DNA from: Xanthomonas translucens pv. translucens DSM 18974
GTDB taxonomy: Bacteria > Pseudomonadota > Gammaproteobacteria > Xanthomonadales > Xanthomonadaceae
Direction: 5' to 3'
DNA length: 10,211 bases
Assembly (NCBI RefSeq): GCF_000331775.1
Contig: NZ_CAPJ01000398.1
Coordinates: forward strand, 1-10,211
Below, in pieces: positions 6,966 through 10,211 of the stretch. How positions within the stretch are numbered: the first letter of the stretch is position 1; each line of letters opens with the position of its first letter. The position numbers and the translations under genes are program-made. The notes beneath the pieces are model-generated. The model searched no databases and had not been told where the DNA came from. It saw only the letters and a list, made by a program, of their open reading frames with translations.

Positions 6966-7098
6966 CGGATGTTTTCCTTGAAGGATGGGGCGAGGGTGTT
7001 GCCGCGACGATGAACGCGTCGTGATGCGGGCCGGGGTCGAATCTGCGCCTGCGGAATTAGCGATCGTTCAGTCAGGCCCGCCGGGTTATCCTTCCGCC

Positions 7099-7665
7099 AT
7101 GTTGTATCTCGCTTCCCGTTCCCCCCGCAGAAACGAACTGCTGACGCGCCTGGGCGTACCGTTCCGGATCCTCGATCTGGAGGTGCCGGAAGTGCGCGCG
7201 GCCGACGAATCGGCGCACGCCTATGTGCGCCGGGTGGCGTTGGACAAGGCCCGCGCCGGCATGGCGCAGCTGGCCGCCAGCGCCGATGCGGTGGTGCTCG
7301 GCGCCGACACCGAGGTGGTGCTGGACGATCGGGTGTTCGGCAAGCCGGCCGACGCCGCCGACGCGGCGGCGATGCTGGCGGCGCTGTCGGCACGCACCCA
7401 CCAGGCGATCACCGCGGTGGCGCTGGTCGCCGCGGCGCGCGAGGAGGTGCTGCTGGTGCCGACGCAGGTCAGCTTCGCGGCCTTGTCGGCGCAGGACATC
7501 GCCGACTACGTGGCCAGCGGCGAACCGATGGGGCGCGCCGGCGCCTATGCGATCCAGGGCGGCGCCGAGCGCTTTGTCAGCCGCCTGGACGGCAGTTATT
7601 CCGGGGTGATGGGCCTGCCCCTGCACCAGACTTCCCAACTGCTGCGCGCCTTCGGAGTGCTTTGA
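7099..7665 (+). CDS. maf: Maf nucleoside triphosphate pyrophosphatase (YhdE type, dTTP/UTP)
   Basis: The 188-residue product is a Maf/HAM1-fold pyrophosphatase. The E. coli YhdE branch hydrolyses dTTP, UTP and modified forms to monophosphates, and Maf proteins influence septum formation. Motifs: [12 protein letters not shown] (4-15), [16 protein letters not shown] (68-83), [10 protein letters not shown] (145-154) and [11 protein letters not shown] (165-175). The GSY..V.GLPL ending is of the YhdE kind, not the YceF kind. The frame is open further upstream to 6985, but the ATG at 7099 gives the standard family N-terminus [11 protein letters not shown]; its Shine-Dalgarno is poor. The stop overlaps the rng start by one base. 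No clear promoter could be picked out in the 133-bp divergent gap with the SIMPL gene. Confidence 0.95.
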   Translation: MLYLASRSPRRNELLTRLGVPFRILDLEVPEVRAADESAHAYVRRVALDKARAGMAQLAASADAVVLGADTEVVLDDRVFGKPADAADAAAMLAALSARTHQAITAVALVAAAREEVLLVPTQVSFAALSAQDIADYVASGEPMGRAGAYAIQGGAERFVSRLDGSYSGVMGLPLHQTSQLLRAFGVL

Positions 7666-9155
7666 TGTCGCAAGAGATCCTGGTCAACGTCACACCGCGC
7701 GAGACCCGGGTAGCCGTCATCGAGAACGGCATGCTGCAGGAGCTGCACATCGAGCGTGGCTGGCGCCGCGGGGTGGTCGGCAACATCTACAAGGGCCGGG
7801 TGCAGCGGGTCATGCCGGGCATGCAGGCGGCGTTCGTCGAGGTCGGGCTGGAGCGCGCGGCGTTCCTGCACGCCAACGATGTGGTGCGGCCGGCGCCGGT
7901 GGCCAATGGCGATACCGACGAGGCGCCGCCGCTGCCGGTGGCGTCGGGGGTGCCGATCGTCGAGCTGCTGCGCGACGGCCAGGACATCGTGGTGCAGGTG
8001 GTCAAGGATCCGATCGGCAGCAAGGGCGCGCGGCTGACCACGCAGATCAGCATTCCCTCGCGCTATCTGGTGCTGCTGCCGCAGTCGCGGGTGATCGGGG
8101 TGTCGGCGCGGATCGAGGACGAGGCCGAGCGGCTGCGCCTGAAGACCCTGGTCGCCGACCTGGCCGCCAGCCACGGCAGCTTCGGCTACATCATCCGCAC
8201 CAATGCCGAGGGCCAGCCGGCCGAGGCGCTGGCCGAGGACATCGCCTATCTGTCGCGGGTGTGGAACGTGGTCGAGCGGCGCGGCCGCGACGGCGCCCCG
8301 GCCAGCATCATCTACGAAGACCTGAGCCTGCCGCTGCGCGCGGTGCGCGACCTGATCCGCAAGGACGTGGAGAAGGTCAAGGTCGATTCGCACGAAACCT
8401 TCGAACGGCTGCAGGCGTTCGTCGCCAAGTACATGCCGATCCTGGCCGAGCGCCTGGAGCTGTACACCGGCGACCGCCCGATCTTCGACCTGTACGGGGT
8501 GGAGGACGAGATCGCGCGCGCGCTGGACAAGCAGGTGCCGCTGAAGTCCGGCGGCTACCTGGTCATCGACCAGACCGAGGCGATGACCACCATCGACGTC
8601 AACACCGGCTCGTTCCTGGGCCAGCGCAATCTCGAGGAAACGGTGTTCCGCACCAATCTGGAGGCGGCGCAGGCGGTGGCGCGGCAGCTGCGGCTGCGCA
8701 ACCTGGGCGGGATCATCATCATCGACTTCATCGACATGGACGACGCCGAGCATCGGCGCCAGGTGCTGCGCACGCTGGAGAAGGCCTTGTCGCGCGACCA
8801 CGCCAAGACCACGGTGTACGAATTCTCGCCGCTGGGCCTGGTGGAGATGACCCGCAAGCGCACCGTCGAGAGCCTGGAGCGGCAGCTGTCCGAGCCGTGT
8901 CCGGAATGCAGCGGGCGCGGTTCGATCAAGACCGCCGAAACCGTGACCTACGAGATCTTCCGCGAGATCACCCGTGCGGTGCGCCAGTTCGACGCGGCGC
9001 GGCTGCTGGTGATCGCCTCGAGCAAGGTCGTTGCGCGGATCACCGACGAAGAATCCTCGGCGGTGGCCGAACTGGAAGAATTCCTCGGCAAGAGCATCCG
9101 CTTCCAGGCCGACGAACAATACCTGCAGGAGCAGTTCGACGTGGTGTTGCTGTGA
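7665..9155 (+). CDS. rng: Ribonuclease G
   Basis: The 496-residue product is close in length to E. coli RNase G (489). It is an endoribonuclease that matures the 5' end of 16S rRNA and cuts 5'-monophosphorylated mRNAs in AU-rich single-stranded regions. An N-terminal S1-type RNA-binding domain covers about residues 39-128 (NIYKGRVQRVMPGMQAAFVE). The catalytic DNase I-like part has magnesium-binding Asp311 in DVNTGS and Asp354 in IDFIDMDD, 43 residues apart as in RNase E (303 and 346). CPECSGRG gives the zinc-link cysteines C412 and C415, used for subunit pairing. It lacks the long disordered C-terminal scaffold of RNase E, which fixes it as RNase G. ATG 7665 overlaps the maf stop (TGATG), with GGAG at 7654-7657 as ribosome binding site. 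The genes are therefore translationally coupled. Confidence 0.97.
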   Translation: MSQEILVNVTPRETRVAVIENGMLQELHIERGWRRGVVGNIYKGRVQRVMPGMQAAFVEVGLERAAFLHANDVVRPAPVANGDTDEAPPLPVASGVPIVELLRDGQDIVVQVVKDPIGSKGARLTTQISIPSRYLVLLPQSRVIGVSARIEDEAERLRLKTLVADLAASHGSFGYIIRTNAEGQPAEALAEDIAYLSRVWNVVERRGRDGAPASIIYEDLSLPLRAVRDLIRKDVEKVKVDSHETFERLQAFVAKYMPILAERLELYTGDRPIFDLYGVEDEIARALDKQVPLKSGGYLVIDQTEAMTTIDVNTGSFLGQRNLEETVFRTNLEAAQAVARQLRLRNLGGIIIIDFIDMDDAEHRRQVLRTLEKALSRDHAKTTVYEFSPLGLVEMTRKRTVESLERQLSEPCPECSGRGSIKTAETVTYEIFREITRAVRQFDAARLLVIASSKVVARITDEESSAVAELEEFLGKSIRFQADEQYLQEQFDVVLL

Positions 9156-9159
9156 GGCC

Positions 9160-9283
9160 GGGACGCGGGACGCGGGACGCGGGACGCGGCAAGCACAAGC
9201 GCGAGCGCTGTCGGGTTTCGGTGCGCGAGTGCCGTCCTTGCACCGTCGCTTTTCCGAGTCCCGCGTCCCGCGTCCCGAGTCCC
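9160..9283. repeat. Inverted array of heptamer repeats (4 x GGGACGC facing 4 x GMGTCCC)
   Basis: Four perfect tandem GGGACGC copies fill 9160-9187. After a 68-nt spacer come GAGTCCC, GCGTCCC, GCGTCCC and GAGTCCC (9256-9283), the reverse complement with A for C in the outer two. The two 28-nt arms could pair as a long stem with only two mismatches. The spacer holds a smaller hairpin, CGGTGC (9219-9224) with GCACCG (9240-9245). The structure begins 4 nt after the rng stop and ends 6 nt before the yhdP start, so it makes up nearly the whole intergenic gap. Similar GGGACTC/GGGACGC heptamer runs are, from memory, scattered between genes in Xanthomonadaceae. Possible roles are mRNA stabilisation, transcript attenuation, or a REP-like dispersed element. 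No T run follows, so it is not a classical terminator. Confidence 0.9.
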
Positions 9284-9289
9284 GCCTGA

Positions 9290-10211
9290 ATGCCCCCCCT
9301 GCGCCGCTGCCTGCGCCTGGCCCGCCGTTTCGCTTTCTACGCGGTGGCGATCGGGTTGGTGTGCGTGGCGCTGGCGGTGGGCGCGCTGAGCCAGGCGCTG
9401 CCGTTCGTGGAGCGGCATCCGCAGCGGATCCAGGCCTGGCTCAGCGAGCGCGCCGGGCGCCCGATCCAGTTCGATCGGGTCGAGACCGCGTGGACCCGGC
9501 GCGGTCCGCTGCTGCGCCTGGACGGGCTGCGCGTGGGCGCCGGCGATGGGGTGCGGGTCGGCCAGGCCGAGGTGCTGGTGTCGATGTACGCCGGCCTGTT
9601 GCCGGGCCGCTCGTTCACCGAACTGCGCCTGCGCGGGCTGGCGCTGACCCTGCTGCGCGGCGCCGACGGCAACTGGTCGGTGCAGGGCCTGCCGAGTACC
9701 GGTCAGGGCGGCGATCCGCTGGACGCGTTGCAGGGTCTGGGCGAGCTGCAGGTCATCGACGGCCAGCTGGCGCTGCATGCGCCGGAACTGGGCGTGGATG
9801 CGCGCTTGCCGAAGATCGATCTGCGCCTGCGCGTGGACGACGACCGCCTGCGCGTCGGCGCACAGGGCTGGATCGACCCGCAGCAGGCGCCGCTGACCGC
9901 GGTGCTGGACATGGACCGCCGACGTGGCAATGGCCAGGCCTATGTGGCCGCGCGCCCGGCCGAGCTGGCCGGCTGGTCGGGGCTGCTGCAGGCCGGCGGG
10001 ATCCGCGTGGATGCAGGCACCGGCCAGGTGCAGGGCTGGGCGCAGCTGCAGCAGCACCGGATCGTCGGGGTCAGCGTCGAGGCCATGTTGCGCGACCTGC
10101 GCCTGAGCGGCGCGCCGCTGGCGGCCGGCGCCGCGCGGCCGCACACCGCATTCACCACGCTGCGTGCCACCGCGCGCTGGCGGCAGATCGACGGTGGCTG
10201 GCGGTTGGATG
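9290..10211 (+). CDS. yhdP: YhdP-family AsmA-like protein (DUF3971), N-terminal part
   Basis: The first 307 codons are present and the gene runs off the window; family members exceed 1200 residues. A basic N-terminus (MPPLRRCLRLARRF) leads into one membrane anchor (about residues 15-36). A periplasmic region follows with ERAGRPIQFDRVETAW, RGPLLRLDGLRVG, ELRLRGLALTLLRGADGNW and an LGELQVIDGQLALHAPE segment. These match the start of E. coli YhdP (TIGR02099). YhdP, with TamB and YdbH, forms bridges carrying phospholipids from the inner to the outer membrane. The order maf-rng-yhdP equals the E. coli yhdE-rng-yhdP order. An in-frame TGA at 9287-9289 directly precedes the ATG, so translation cannot begin upstream. 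No Shine-Dalgarno is present because the heptamer array abuts the start. Confidence 0.9.
   Translation, partial: MPPLRRCLRLARRFAFYAVAIGLVCVALAVGALSQALPFVERHPQRIQAWLSERAGRPIQFDRVETAWTRRGPLLRLDGLRVGAGDGVRVGQAEVLVSMYAGLLPGRSFTELRLRGLALTLLRGADGNWSVQGLPSTGQGGDPLDALQGLGELQVIDGQLALHAPELGVDARLPKIDLRLRVDDDRLRVGAQGWIDPQQAPLTAVLDMDRRRGNGQAYVAARPAELAGWSGLLQAGGIRVDAGTGQVQGWAQLQQHRIVGVSVEAMLRDLRLSGAPLAAGAARPHTAFTTLRATARWRQIDGGWRLD

Noticed and set aside
6985..7098. Upstream GTG start for maf giving 226 residues
   Set aside because: The extension is not part of the Maf fold; ATG 7099 gives the normal family N-terminus and length.
7596..9119. A 507-codon minus-strand open frame opposite rng
   Set aside because: RNase G motifs on the plus strand are unambiguous; the antisense product has only His/Arg/Gln-rich sequence.
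9160..9283. Heptamer array as a CRISPR array
   Set aside because: Units are 7 nt, directly abutting and inverted between the two halves; there are no regular spacers and no cas genes.
8948..10144. A 398-codon minus-strand open frame spanning rng, the heptamer array and yhdP
   Set aside because: It includes translated repeat units and the antisense of two real genes, and has no domain signature.

Overview
The window is GC-rich chromosomal DNA from a gammaproteobacterium. It most resembles the Xanthomonadaceae (Xanthomonas or a close relative). The reasons are protein similarity to families as I remember them, a large TonB-dependent receptor beside its own TonB, heptameric GGGACKC-type intergenic repeats, and strong GC bias at third codon positions. 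The genus is an inference; no 16S or other decisive marker is present. No RNA gene, insertion sequence, integrase or CRISPR array was seen.

Left block (1-2361, plus strand): the last codons of nadD (NAD biosynthesis), then rsfS (ribosomal silencing factor), a J-domain-like protein of unknown role that overlaps rsfS, and rlmH (23S rRNA pseudouridine methyltransferase). nadD, rsfS and rlmH are commonly neighbours in bacteria; the J-domain gene is the unusual member. The block ends in a near-ideal terminator with A and T runs on both sides of the stem, which can also stop the convergent receptor gene.

Middle block (2382-6965, minus strand): in transcription order, a secreted SIMPL/DUF541 protein with its own terminator, a TonB energy-transducing protein, and a TonB-dependent outer-membrane receptor. 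The receptor keeps one continuous reading frame from signal peptide to C-terminus, except for a single in-frame TAA at codon 80. It is therefore annotated as a probable recent pseudogene, or a sequencing error to be excluded. An AT-rich regulatory stretch with an 11-bp-spaced direct repeat and a leader hairpin lies between tonB and the receptor.

Right block (7099-10211, plus strand): maf (YhdE-type nucleotide pyrophosphatase), rng (RNase G) and the start of a YhdP-family AsmA-like protein. This is the same order as yhdE-rng-yhdP in Escherichia coli. maf and rng overlap by one base (TGATG). Between rng and yhdP lies the most striking structure of the window: four heptamer repeats facing four inverted heptamers across a 68-nt spacer. 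The structure starts 4 nt after the rng stop and ends 6 nt before the yhdP start.

Most of the window is housekeeping. I see no convincing new multi-gene system. The items most worth checking are the inverted heptamer array, the nonsense codon in the receptor, the J-domain gene inside the rsfS-rlmH pair, and the AT-rich receptor control region.
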